DNA of 5,433 nt from DATKHF01 sp035510355 (GTDB lineage: Bacteria > Patescibacteriota > Saccharimonadia > Saccharimonadales > UBA4665). The stretch's first letter is position 1, and the number at the start of each line of letters is the position of its first letter. The DNA lies in contig DATKHF010000007.1 of assembly GCA_035510355.1 (NCBI GenBank), forward strand, positions 1 through 5,433, read 5' to 3'. This document shows positions 1 to 4,450 of this stretch, piece after piece. The position numbers were made by a program, and so were the translations under genes. The notes under the pieces are model-generated. The model saw nothing but the letters and a program-made list of their open reading frames with translations, was not told the origin of the DNA and ran no database searches.

Positions 1-1
1 G

Positions 2-961
2 TTCAGTGAGGTATTGCACCGCTATACCAGCGAGGTAGTACCCAAATCTATTGATGAGTTCGTGGTAGATTTTAAAAGTTCACCGGCTGTCAGGAGCGGC
101 AGAAGCCTAACTGCTGTTGGCCGGAACATAAAGCGGGATATTAAGGCTTCGCTTGGCGAGTACGTCACGGTTAATATTGGCATTGCACCAAACCGCTTTT
201 TGGCCAAGGTCGCCGCCGGACTGCATAAACCAGACGGCATGGACGTAATCAGGGGCAGCGATATACGGAAAATTTATAGTCAGCTTGAACTTATAGATTT
301 ACCCGGCATTAACTATCGCTACCAGGCACGGCTTAATCTGGCGGGTATATTTACGCCGCTGGAATTTCTGGCAGCGCCGATGCACAAACTCAAAGGCGAG
401 GTTTTCAAAAGCATTGTCGGCTATTACTGGTACTTGCGGCTGAGAGGCTATGAAGTAGATGCGGCGCGGTTCGGCATACATAGCTTTGGCAATGATTACG
501 CTGTCGGTGACAAAACCGACGATCCTGAGCAGGTGGCACGTTTGCTGATGAAGCTATCTGAAAAAACCGGCCGGAGGCTTCGTAAGCATGATTACCAAGC
601 CCAAGGTGTATTTATAGGATTGGGGTTTGAAAATAATACCTGGTGGGGTAAAAGCAAGCGCTCAAAGATCCTGCTCTACTCGACCCAGGACATCTATCTG
701 CATATTGTGCGCCTAATGAGAGGATTTACCTTTCCGGCACGAGTTACCCATATTAGCGTTGCCGTGTTTGATGTCCGGCCAGCCCTTCCGGTTCAGCTCG
801 GCTTATTTGACGGCACCAGGCTTGATACTCGGTCACTGGCTGTAGCCTCCGACAAAATAAATGACAGATACGGCGAGTTTACGGTAGTTCCGGCTGCAAT
901 GGCTAATATGCAGGACGTAATCATTAAGCGTGTACCATTCGGCAGCGTCAGGGACTTATAA
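2..961 (+). CDS. dinB: Y-family DNA polymerase (DinB / Pol IV-like), 5'-truncated by window edge
   Basis: This is the C-terminal part of a translesion DNA polymerase, which copies past damaged template bases. The frame is open to the left edge, so the true start and the first catalytic Asp lie outside; the TTG at 14 is not a credible start. Numbering residues from codon 14, the palm motif SIDE (12-15) carries the catalytic Asp-Glu pair. NIGIAPNRFLAK (54-65) followed by HKPDG (71-75) is the classic DinB signature. LIDLPGI (93-99) begins a helix-hairpin-helix, and residues about 165-315 form the little-finger domain. QLGLF (261-265) matches the beta-clamp binding consensus QLxLF, and the protein ends in PFGSVRDL, the conserved 'xxPFG' tail. 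Family assignment is firm; dinB versus a paralogue such as dinP or imuB is less so. The last codons form one copy of a 28-bp repeat. A terminator follows at 1015-1039. Confidence 0.9.
   Translation, partial: FSEVLHRYTSEVVPKSIDEFVVDFKSSPAVRSGRSLTAVGRNIKRDIKASLGEYVTVNIGIAPNRFLAKVAAGLHKPDGMDVIRGSDIRKIYSQLELIDLPGINYRYQARLNLAGIFTPLEFLAAPMHKLKGEVFKSIVGYYWYLRLRGYEVDAARFGIHSFGNDYAVGDKTDDPEQVARLLMKLSEKTGRRLRKHDYQAQGVFIGLGFENNTWWGKSKRSKILLYSTQDIYLHIVRLMRGFTFPARVTHISVAVFDVRPALPVQLGLFDGTRLDTRSLAVASDKINDRYGEFTVVPAAMANMQDVIIKRVPFGSVRDL
933..960 (+). repeat. 28-bp direct repeat, copy 1 (3' end of dinB; putative att site)
   Basis: This stretch begins taccattcggcag and ends ggacttata. It is identical over all 28 bases to 1511-1538 and encodes the polymerase tail (V)PFGSVRDL, with the TAA stop completed by the first base after the repeat. 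Integrative elements commonly target the 3' end of a conserved gene and rebuild its coding end. This copy is the one joined to the intact polymerase. Confidence 0.85.
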
Positions 962-1014
962 CATCTGCGGTAATGCTGAGCGTACAAGTGTTTTGCCCTA
1001 GTTAGTCAAACTTA

Positions 1015-1039
1015 GAATCCCGCCAAAGACGGGATTTTG
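1015..1039 (+). terminator. Rho-independent terminator after dinB
   Basis: A perfect 7-bp stem, aatcccg (1016-1022) with cgggatt (1030-1036), encloses a 7-nt loop and runs into ttttg. It sits 54 nt after the polymerase stop and is the only good terminator for that gene. It lies inside the putative cassette, so excision would remove it. Confidence 0.75.
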
Positions 1040-1236
1040 TATGCTTAGTATGACTAATGAGTGACGAATAAATCTCAATTAAATCTCATGCACAATACTA
1101 CAATATAGGTAGCTAGGGCACTCGTCTGTACGATAAGGTACAAAACAATATGCTAAATATCACAAGCTATAGTTGCTAAAAGGGTATATACTCAGATATA
1201 GCAAGTACAAACGAACCGAAGTAGTACCATCTATAT
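1040..1236. other. Non-coding AT-rich stretch, upstream leader region
   Basis: No credible gene is seen here. It contains a 9-bp direct repeat, taaatctca, at 1069 and 1080 (11-bp period), and an inverted pair gctata/tatagc near 1166 and 1197. A -10-like TATACT lies at 1187-1192 without a convincing -35. If TATACT is used, transcription would start near 1199 and leave a leader of about 90 nt ahead of the 65-aa gene. Tgccctag (994-1001) and ctagggca (1113-1120) form an 8-bp inverted pair, too short and distant to interpret. Confidence 0.4.
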
Positions 1237-1288
1237 TGCTCCCAAAAATGCGAACCTGCTTAAAATGCAACGTAATGGGAGCATTTTT
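1237..1288 (+). promoter_or_regulatory. Leader hairpin that sequesters the ribosome site of the 65-aa gene (or overlapping terminator)
   Basis: Tgctccca (1237-1244) is perfectly complementary to tgggagca (1276-1283), which contains the GGGAG Shine-Dalgarno sequence used 7 nt before the ATG at 1289. Five T residues follow the stem, so the same fold could act as a rho-independent terminator, although the 31-nt loop is long. A competing 8-bp pairing is possible between aaaaatgc (1244-1251) and gcattttt (1281-1288), and aaaatgc recurs at 1262. Two exclusive folds over a start site suggest a translational or attenuation switch. The pairing is seen; the function is inferred. Confidence 0.5.
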
Positions 1289-1486
1289 ATGAAGCAAATA
1301 TTAATAGATTCAAAAAAATTAGGTAGATCATACAAAATCAAAATAGGACATCCTACACCAGCAGCAATTAGGTCAGGCAATTTCATTACGCTAATCAGTA
1401 AATATGACATGGAGTACCTTCATGAGCTCAGACGACTAAAGAAAGTCGTCCGTACTGCACGCCAGCATTTCATGAGAACAAGGTAA
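1289..1486 (+). CDS. Small basic protein, 65 aa, unrecognised (cassette-borne)
   Basis: I do not recognise this family. The ATG at 1289 is preferred over the in-frame ATG at 1265 because GGGAG (1277-1281) sits 7 nt ahead of it, whereas 1265 has no ribosome site and falls in the hairpin loop; the longer reading would be 73 aa. The product starts MKQILIDSKKLG and has a central segment (about 15-37) rich in I, G and K. The C-terminal part (38-65), YDMEYLHELRRLKKVV, is probably one long helix, very rich in Arg and Lys, which suggests nucleic-acid binding. No signal peptide or membrane segment is visible. It is the only gene between the two dinB-end repeats, so it is cargo of the putative cassette. 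Ribosome-site pairing implies translational control. It could also be a non-functional remnant. Confidence 0.6.
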   Translation: MKQILIDSKKLGRSYKIKIGHPTPAAIRSGNFITLISKYDMEYLHELRRLKKVVRTARQHFMRTR

Positions 1487-1510
1487 ATATTTATTAAGTA
1501 ATCACTGGCT

Positions 1511-1538
1511 TACCATTCGGCAGCGTCAGGGACTTATA
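1511..1538 (+). repeat. 28-bp direct repeat, copy 2 (orphan dinB 3' end; putative att site)
   Basis: It is an exact duplicate of 933-960, 578 bp downstream. Read in the polymerase frame from 1498 it gives VITGLPFGSVRDL followed by TAG, against VIIKRVPFGSVRDL and TAA in the true gene. The flanking similarity (gtaatca at 917 and at 1498) is offset by exactly one codon. It therefore looks like the displaced terminus of a slightly different dinB allele rather than a chance repeat. The TATAAT box of the XRE gene starts 6 bp after it. Confidence 0.85.
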
Positions 1539-1543
1539 GATGA

Positions 1544-1549
1544 TATAAT
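1544..1549 (+). promoter_or_regulatory. -10 box of the XRE gene; likely leaderless start
   Basis: A perfect TATAAT ends 10 nt before the ATG at 1560, so transcription would begin at about 1556-1560. No Shine-Dalgarno sequence precedes the ATG (aactgaactt), and no other ATG, GTG or TTG start lies upstream in frame as far back as 1482. This fits a leaderless or nearly leaderless mRNA. A -35 match is poor; that position falls inside the 28-bp repeat. Confidence 0.5.
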
Positions 1550-1559
1550 AACTGAACTT

Positions 1560-1775
1560 ATGGGATCAGATGATTCAGTCATAATCTTTGGAAGTCGACT
1601 CAAAGGAGCCAGAACTGCTATTGGATTGACCCAGAATGAGGTTGCCAAGAAGGCCGGTATTAGCACAAATCACTATGCCAGGCTTGAGCGTGGTGAGATT
1701 AAACCTAAGTTCGAGATGATCGAGAAACTGGCCAAGGCTCTCAAAGTTCGTTCAGCTGACGTGCTCCCTTTTTAG
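1560..1775 (+). CDS. XRE/Cro-CI family HTH transcriptional regulator (71 aa)
   Basis: This is a single-domain DNA-binding protein of the lambda Cro/CI (HTH_3) type. The five-helix domain covers nearly the whole chain (about 10-68): RLKGARTAIGLTQNEVAKKAG holds helix 2, ISTNHYARLERGEIKP holds the recognition helix and the family's 'E.G...P' turn, and FEMIEKLAKALKV with ADVLPF closes the fold. There is no sensor or protease domain, so it resembles small phage or plasmid repressors and SinR-like controllers. It ends 41 nt before two tandem palindromes that overlap the next promoter, which are its likely operators (inference from position and symmetry). Its role would be to repress, or switch, the small protein and recombinase downstream. 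Its own -10 box gives an almost leaderless start. The HTH assignment is firm; the target is inferred. Confidence 0.9.
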   Translation: MGSDDSVIIFGSRLKGARTAIGLTQNEVAKKAGISTNHYARLERGEIKPKFEMIEKLAKALKVRSADVLPF

Positions 1776-1800
1776 TACCTTCTGCCACACCTTAAATACA

Positions 1801-1809
1801 TGTGGATAA
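1801..1809 (-). promoter_or_regulatory. Single consensus DnaA-box sequence
   Basis: The minus strand reads TTATCCACA, the perfect bacterial DnaA-box consensus. Only one is seen, immediately left of the operators. A lone 9-mer is weak evidence for an origin; DnaA control of the adjacent promoter is possible but unproven. Confidence 0.25.
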
Positions 1810-1816
1810 CCCCTTG

Positions 1817-1860
1817 AACTATTCATGCGTAAATAGTAAACTATACTTGTATGAATAGTT
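1817..1860. promoter_or_regulatory. Two adjacent 22-bp operator palindromes
   Basis: Operator A (1817-1838) and operator B (1839-1860) abut exactly and match at 16 of 22 positions. Each is an imperfect palindrome with outer half-sites AACTAT and ATAGT. The outermost arms, aactattcat (1817-1826) and atgaatagtt (1851-1860), are perfect inverted complements. A 22-bp period places two dimers on about the same helix face, the classic layout for cooperative repressor binding. The upstream XRE gene is the obvious candidate binder. The sites cover promoter elements for the downstream small gene and recombinase. Confidence 0.7.
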
Positions 1861-1874
1861 AGTTTGTCTATAAC
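1847..1874 (+). promoter_or_regulatory. Candidate promoter for the 60-aa protein and recombinase
   Basis: TTGTAT (1847-1852) and TATAAC (1869-1874, 5 of 6 to the -10 consensus) are separated by 16 bp. The start would be near 1881, 17 nt before the ATG at 1898. The -35 lies inside operator B. An alternative uses TATACT at 1842-1847 as the -10, with a poor -35. Either way an operator-bound protein would cover the promoter. Confidence 0.45.
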
Positions 1875-1897
1875 AGAGATGAGCGACGGGTGCAACT

Positions 1898-2080
1898 ATG
1901 ACACAACCAAAGGGTAAAAAAGCTTGCGAAGAAGAAGACTTAGCGATTCAGGACACCTTAACAATGGGTGTACAAGAACGCCTAGAGCTGCTTGCCAACC
2001 TTATAATCGATAAGATCGTCGAAGATCAGCAAAACGGTGAACCTCTCCTTAAAAAGATCATGAGGCTTCAAAATGGCTAA
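1898..2080 (+). CDS. Small acidic protein, 60 aa, coupled to the recombinase
   Basis: I do not recognise this family. The chain is short and hydrophilic. After a basic start (MTQPKGKKA) comes an acidic run (CEEEDLAIQD), then a probable amphipathic helix, VQERLELLANLIIDKIVEDQ (about 25-44), and a basic end (LLKKIMRLQNG). No signal peptide or membrane segment is seen. It starts 38 nt after operator B; GGGTG ahead of the ATG is only a weak ribosome site. Its last 8 nt (ATGGCTAA) overlap the recombinase start, which implies translational coupling and a joint function. Given that position it could be an accessory factor or a directionality factor for the recombinase, but such proteins share no diagnostic motif, so this is a guess. 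An anti-repressor is an alternative. Confidence 0.7.
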   Translation: MTQPKGKKACEEEDLAIQDTLTMGVQERLELLANLIIDKIVEDQQNGEPLLKKIMRLQNG

Positions 2081-3833
2081 TAAAGTTCTTTTGAAAAACG
2101 CCGTCGGTGCCATCCGTGTCTCAACACTGAAGCAAGGCATTGATGGCGACTCACCGGACGACCAAAAGGATCAGATAGAAAAATTTGCAGATATACGGGG
2201 CATAAAAATCACCAAGTATTTTATATTTTTAGAGTCAGCATCTAAAGAGCTACAACCCATGCAGGAAGCCATTAACTACTGTAAAGACCCAAAAAACAAT
2301 ATCCAGCATTTTATTATCAAGTCCATAGACCGCTTTACTCGTGGCGGCTCTGATTTCTACGGCCCCTTAAAGAGACAGCTGGACGATTGCAACGTGGCAT
2401 TAGTAGATATTTATGGCGTTATCAGCAACCAAAAGATCAATACGCTAGAACATCTAGGCGTGAAATATAAGTGGAGTGAGTATTCACCGTCAAGAAAATC
2501 AGAGTTACTTGAGGCAGAGCGAGCTAACGATGAAATTCGTGACATCCAGACCCGTATGATTGGTGCACAGATACGCTATGCCCGTATGGGATATTGGGTA
2601 CGGAGACCGCTGTATGGCTTTGAAAACGTCCACATCGAAACGCGTGACGGCAAGCGCTGTGTCCTTAAGCCGAACGATAAGGAAGCACCATTTGTCATAA
2701 AGCTATTTGAGTTGCGTGCCCGTAATAATCTGGATGACATGGAGATTGTCGATAAACTCAACATGCTTGGTTACAGGAGTCGTGAGCATGAAGTGCGTGA
2801 CAAAAACGACCGGACCAAGGTAGTAGACATTACAGGCGGTGAAATCTTAAATCTAAAACAGATGTGGCGAATGGTTGAAAATCCAGTCTATGCCGGTATA
2901 AATCCGGAAAGGTGGACACAAGATCAGCCTGTGAAGTGTATGTTTGACGGACTGGTCTCCATAGAGCAGTTTAATGCAGCAAACAGAGGCAAGCTTATTA
3001 TCACCGAAGACGATGAAGGCGTTCATATCCACAAGCGCAGACCGCCCGAGCATCTGCTCAATAAAGGGGTCAAAAACCCAGAGTTTCCTTATAAAAGAGT
3101 AGTAATGTGTCCAGAGTGCGAAAAGCCGCTCTATGGCAGTGCCTCACGCGGCAGGCATGGCAAATACTTTCCTGCCTATCACTGCGATCATCGAGGCCAC
3201 TATTTCAGGGTTATTAAGAGTGAGTTTGATCAGACGATTGAAGCGTTCGTTAAGTGCATCAAAGTCTCTCCTGAGTACATAGACGAGCTCATGAGCTTTG
3301 CTAAAGAAGCTTTTGTTGATCAACAGCTGGAAGTCCATAAGGACGCTGTAACGATTGATCTTCAAATAGCTCGGCTGCGTAGCCAAATTCGCCTGGCCGT
3401 GGATAAGATCAAGTTTCTAAGCTCAGAAGCAGCCATTAAATACATGGAAGAAGATATTGCCAAGCTGGAAGCAGAGATAGACGATCTGAAAGTTCAAAGA
3501 CAGGAGACTTTGCCACAAGAGCCTGTTGACATAGACAAATTGAGCGCCTACGTCAAGCACTATCTGGAACACTTGGAAGAACTACTGTTACATTATGATA
3601 ATCCAGTGCTACAAGCCAAGTTTTTCGGTGTTATCTTCAATATTGTACCGACGTATCAGACTATCGTATCGGGAACCCCAGTTATTACAAAAATAACAGG
3701 GGTCAATAAAATATTTATACCTAAAGAACGTTGTAAAAACCTATTGGCTGGGGCGGAGGGATTCGAACCCCCGAATGCCAGTACCAAAAACTGGTGCCTT
3801 ACCACTTGGCCACGCCCCAATGCAACAGATTGA
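2073..3833 (+). CDS. Large serine recombinase (integrase), 586 aa, with tRNA-antisense tail
   Basis: This is a site-specific DNA recombinase of the large serine type, which integrates or excises mobile DNA through a Ser-linked intermediate. The resolvase domain (about 8-150) has the full catalytic set: Arg15 and nucleophile Ser17 in AIRVST, then Asp86, Arg87 and Arg90 in IDRFTR. The 'recombinase' domain (about 165-300) includes GYWVRRPLYGFE and WRMVENPVYAGI. A zinc-ribbon domain (about 340-385) has C346-P-E-C349 paired with C371 and a nearby His. A coiled coil (about 420-480) precedes the C-terminal helices. Length is normal for the class. The start has TGAGG 7 nt ahead and overlaps the upstream gene by 8 nt. 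From about residue 558 the chain (LAGAEGFEPPNAS...) is encoded by the complement of tRNA-Gln and ends in TGA 12 nt beyond it. That tail is probably added by integration into, or apposition to, the tRNA rather than functional. All catalytic residues are present, so the enzyme may be active. Confidence 0.95.
   Translation: MANKVLLKNAVGAIRVSTLKQGIDGDSPDDQKDQIEKFADIRGIKITKYFIFLESASKELQPMQEAINYCKDPKNNIQHFIIKSIDRFTRGGSDFYGPLKRQLDDCNVALVDIYGVISNQKINTLEHLGVKYKWSEYSPSRKSELLEAERANDEIRDIQTRMIGAQIRYARMGYWVRRPLYGFENVHIETRDGKRCVLKPNDKEAPFVIKLFELRARNNLDDMEIVDKLNMLGYRSREHEVRDKNDRTKVVDITGGEILNLKQMWRMVENPVYAGINPERWTQDQPVKCMFDGLVSIEQFNAANRGKLIITEDDEGVHIHKRRPPEHLLNKGVKNPEFPYKRVVMCPECEKPLYGSASRGRHGKYFPAYHCDHRGHYFRVIKSEFDQTIEAFVKCIKVSPEYIDELMSFAKEAFVDQQLEVHKDAVTIDLQIARLRSQIRLAVDKIKFLSSEAAIKYMEEDIAKLEAEIDDLKVQRQETLPQEPVDIDKLSAYVKHYLEHLEELLLHYDNPVLQAKFFGVIFNIVPTYQTIVSGTPVITKITGVNKIFIPKERCKNLLAGAEGFEPPNASTKNWCLTTWPRPNATD
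3675..3703. repeat. Inverted repeat in the recombinase 3' end
   Basis: Accccagttatt (3675-3686) pairs with aataacaggggt (3692-3703) with one A-A mismatch and a 5-nt loop. It codes for normal-looking recombinase residues (TPVITKITG). On the minus strand it lies about 40 nt beyond the tRNA 3' end and could stop tRNA read-through, though it lacks a T run. It could also be a recombinase binding arm. Confidence 0.45.
3745..3819 (-). tRNA. tRNA-Gln (anticodon UUG), CCA encoded
   Basis: Read on the minus strand from 3819, the acceptor TGGGGCG pairs perfectly with CGCCCCA (3749-3755), followed by discriminator G and an encoded CCA (3745-3747). The anticodon arm is CCAGT-TTTTGGT-ACTGG, with anticodon TTG at 3787-3785 decoding CAA as Gln. 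The T arm GGGGG-TTCGAAT-CCCTC has the invariant TTCGA and one G-T pair. The weak first pair (U1-A72) and G73 agree with known bacterial tRNA-Gln identity elements. The whole gene lies antisense within the end of the recombinase CDS, so the two transcripts converge. Its 3' side faces the recombinase, the usual orientation when an integrated element abuts a tRNA target. Confidence 0.95.
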
Positions 3834-3861
3834 TTTTAGCCTAGTTAGTGTCTGTACACAA
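3833..3861 (-). promoter_or_regulatory. Candidate promoter of tRNA-Gln
   Basis: On the minus strand TTGTGT (3861-3856) and TAAAAT (3838-3833, 5 of 6) are separated by 17 bp. Transcription would start near 3826, 7 nt before the mature tRNA 5' end. It abuts the recombinase stop codon, so the tRNA's own promoter is on the host side and intact. Confidence 0.5.
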
Positions 3862-3936
3862 CTGGGCTCTTGCCCCCCTTAAGAAATATCAGCAATAGCT
3901 ATCTGGCGGTGTAGATTATGTTAGGCCCGTTCTAGT

Positions 3937-4329
3937 TTATGAGACGTATCTACTGCTACTGTCGTTGCTAAACAGGGTTTGATGGTCACGTGAGGATTTC
4001 ATGAAGGGATCAACATAGGTAGTATGCTGCTGATCTTCTAAAACTTCTGCGCAGTCGTGAGCAAGCTTAATCAGGCTTTTATCGGCATTCTTGAGGTCTT
4101 CACTGAGGTCGTCAGTTGGATAACGAAACTCGGAATATGCTGAACCGTCTGCTGAGGTTGTAGTCTTAAAGAATGTTCCATTGAGTAGCACAAATTTTTT
4201 CATGAGCCCAAGCTCGACAAGATTGTCGTACATTTTCTCACGAAAGCTCTCGTCAACAGGACGCTGAATTCCAATAACGCTATCATTGGCATCGGTGGCG
4301 ACTTGAATGGTAAATTCGGGGCTGTTCAT
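3937..4329 (-). CDS. Hypothetical protein, 130 aa, acidic, soluble
   Basis: I do not recognise this family. The gene is supported by a clean start: AAGGA 5 nt before the ATG at 4329 and a promoter upstream. The protein is hydrophilic with no signal peptide or membrane segment. Residues about 1-62 (MNSPEFTIQVAT..., LMKKFVLLNGTFFKTTTSADGSAYSEF) look like a mixed alpha/beta fold with a beta hairpin. Residues about 70-100 (DDLSEDLKNADKSLIKLAHDCAEVL) form a probable acidic helix. The Ser/Asp-rich C-terminus (MKSSRDHQTLFSNDSSSRYVS) looks disordered. It is divergent from the alpha/beta-hydrolase gene, separated by 121 bp, and convergent with the recombinase across the tRNA. No strong terminator is visible after it; a 4-bp gggc/gccc stem near 3866-3877 is too weak to call. 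It may be host backbone or the far side of the accessory region. Confidence 0.75.
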   Translation of the reverse strand: MNSPEFTIQVATDANDSVIGIQRPVDESFREKMYDNLVELGLMKKFVLLNGTFFKTTTSADGSAYSEFRYPTDDLSEDLKNADKSLIKLAHDCAEVLEDQQHTTYVDPFMKSSRDHQTLFSNDSSSRYVS

Positions 4330-4350
4330 TAAATTCCTTACTTTATTTAT

Positions 4351-4381
4351 ATAGTATTGCAGAAAATTATAAATTTGTCAA
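4351..4381 (-). promoter_or_regulatory. Promoter of the 130-aa gene
   Basis: The minus strand has a perfect -35 TTGACA (4381-4376). The best -10 is TACTAT (4356-4351) at a long 19-bp spacing; AATACT at 17 bp is an alternative. The predicted start falls near 4344, leaving just enough leader for the AAGGA ribosome site. Confidence 0.55.
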
Positions 4382-4413
4382 CGTATAGTTTGTTAGACAG
4401 ATTGGCAATATCT

Positions 4414-4422
4414 TGCTAAAAT
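4414..4422 (+). promoter_or_regulatory. Extended -10 promoter of the alpha/beta-hydrolase gene
   Basis: TGC followed by TAAAAT (4417-4422) fits an extended -10 element, and TTAGAC lies 18 bp upstream as a weak -35. The predicted start near 4429 leaves a leader of about 20 nt before the ATG at 4451. The small inverted pair ttgct (4413-4417) and agcaa (4424-4428) overlaps the -10. Confidence 0.45.
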
Positions 4423-4450
4423 AAGCAAAATTGTTAAGTCCTAAATTACA

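Larger units (their letters stand above)
961..1538. mobile_element. Putative 578-bp cassette inserted at dinB 3' end
   Basis: The interval is bounded by the two exact 28-bp repeats. It holds a terminator (1015-1039), an AT-rich non-coding stretch and one small basic protein gene (1289-1486). It encodes no recombinase, so if mobile it is non-autonomous or a remnant. Direct repeats of a gene's 3' end around a short insert are the usual footprint of site-specific integration. A decayed end of a larger element, or tandem integration with the neighbouring recombinase module, would look the same. The boundaries are seen; the mobility is inferred. Confidence 0.5.

Noticed and set aside
14..16. TTG at 14 as the start of the polymerase gene.
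   Set aside because: The frame is open to the edge and essential N-terminal catalytic sequence is missing, so the gene is simply truncated by the window.
22..987. Minus-strand open frames opposite dinB (22-240, 299-481, 793-987).
   Set aside because: They are antisense shadows of a strongly supported polymerase reading frame and lack ribosome sites or family features.
1265..1288. ATG at 1265 as start of the small cassette protein.
   Set aside because: It has no ribosome site and lies in the hairpin loop; the ATG at 1289 has GGGAG at ideal spacing.
2576..3386. Minus-strand open frames opposite the recombinase.
   Set aside because: The plus-strand protein has all domain motifs across this region; the antisense frames show none.
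991..3849. Cctagttagt at 997-1006 and 3840-3849 (14 of 16 matches when extended) as possible element ends.
   Set aside because: Many 10-bp repeats are expected by chance in 5.4 kb, the flanks differ, and the second copy overlaps the tRNA promoter.
1124..3857. Shared gtctgtac near ctag at 1113-1131 and 3841-3857 as serine-recombinase att halves.
   Set aside because: Eight-base matches are very common at this length and the spacing to ctag differs by 2 nt.
3840..3936. Possible gene or terminator between the tRNA promoter and the 130-aa gene.
   Set aside because: No coding frame of note is present, and the gggc/gccc stem is only 4 bp without a T run on the relevant strand.
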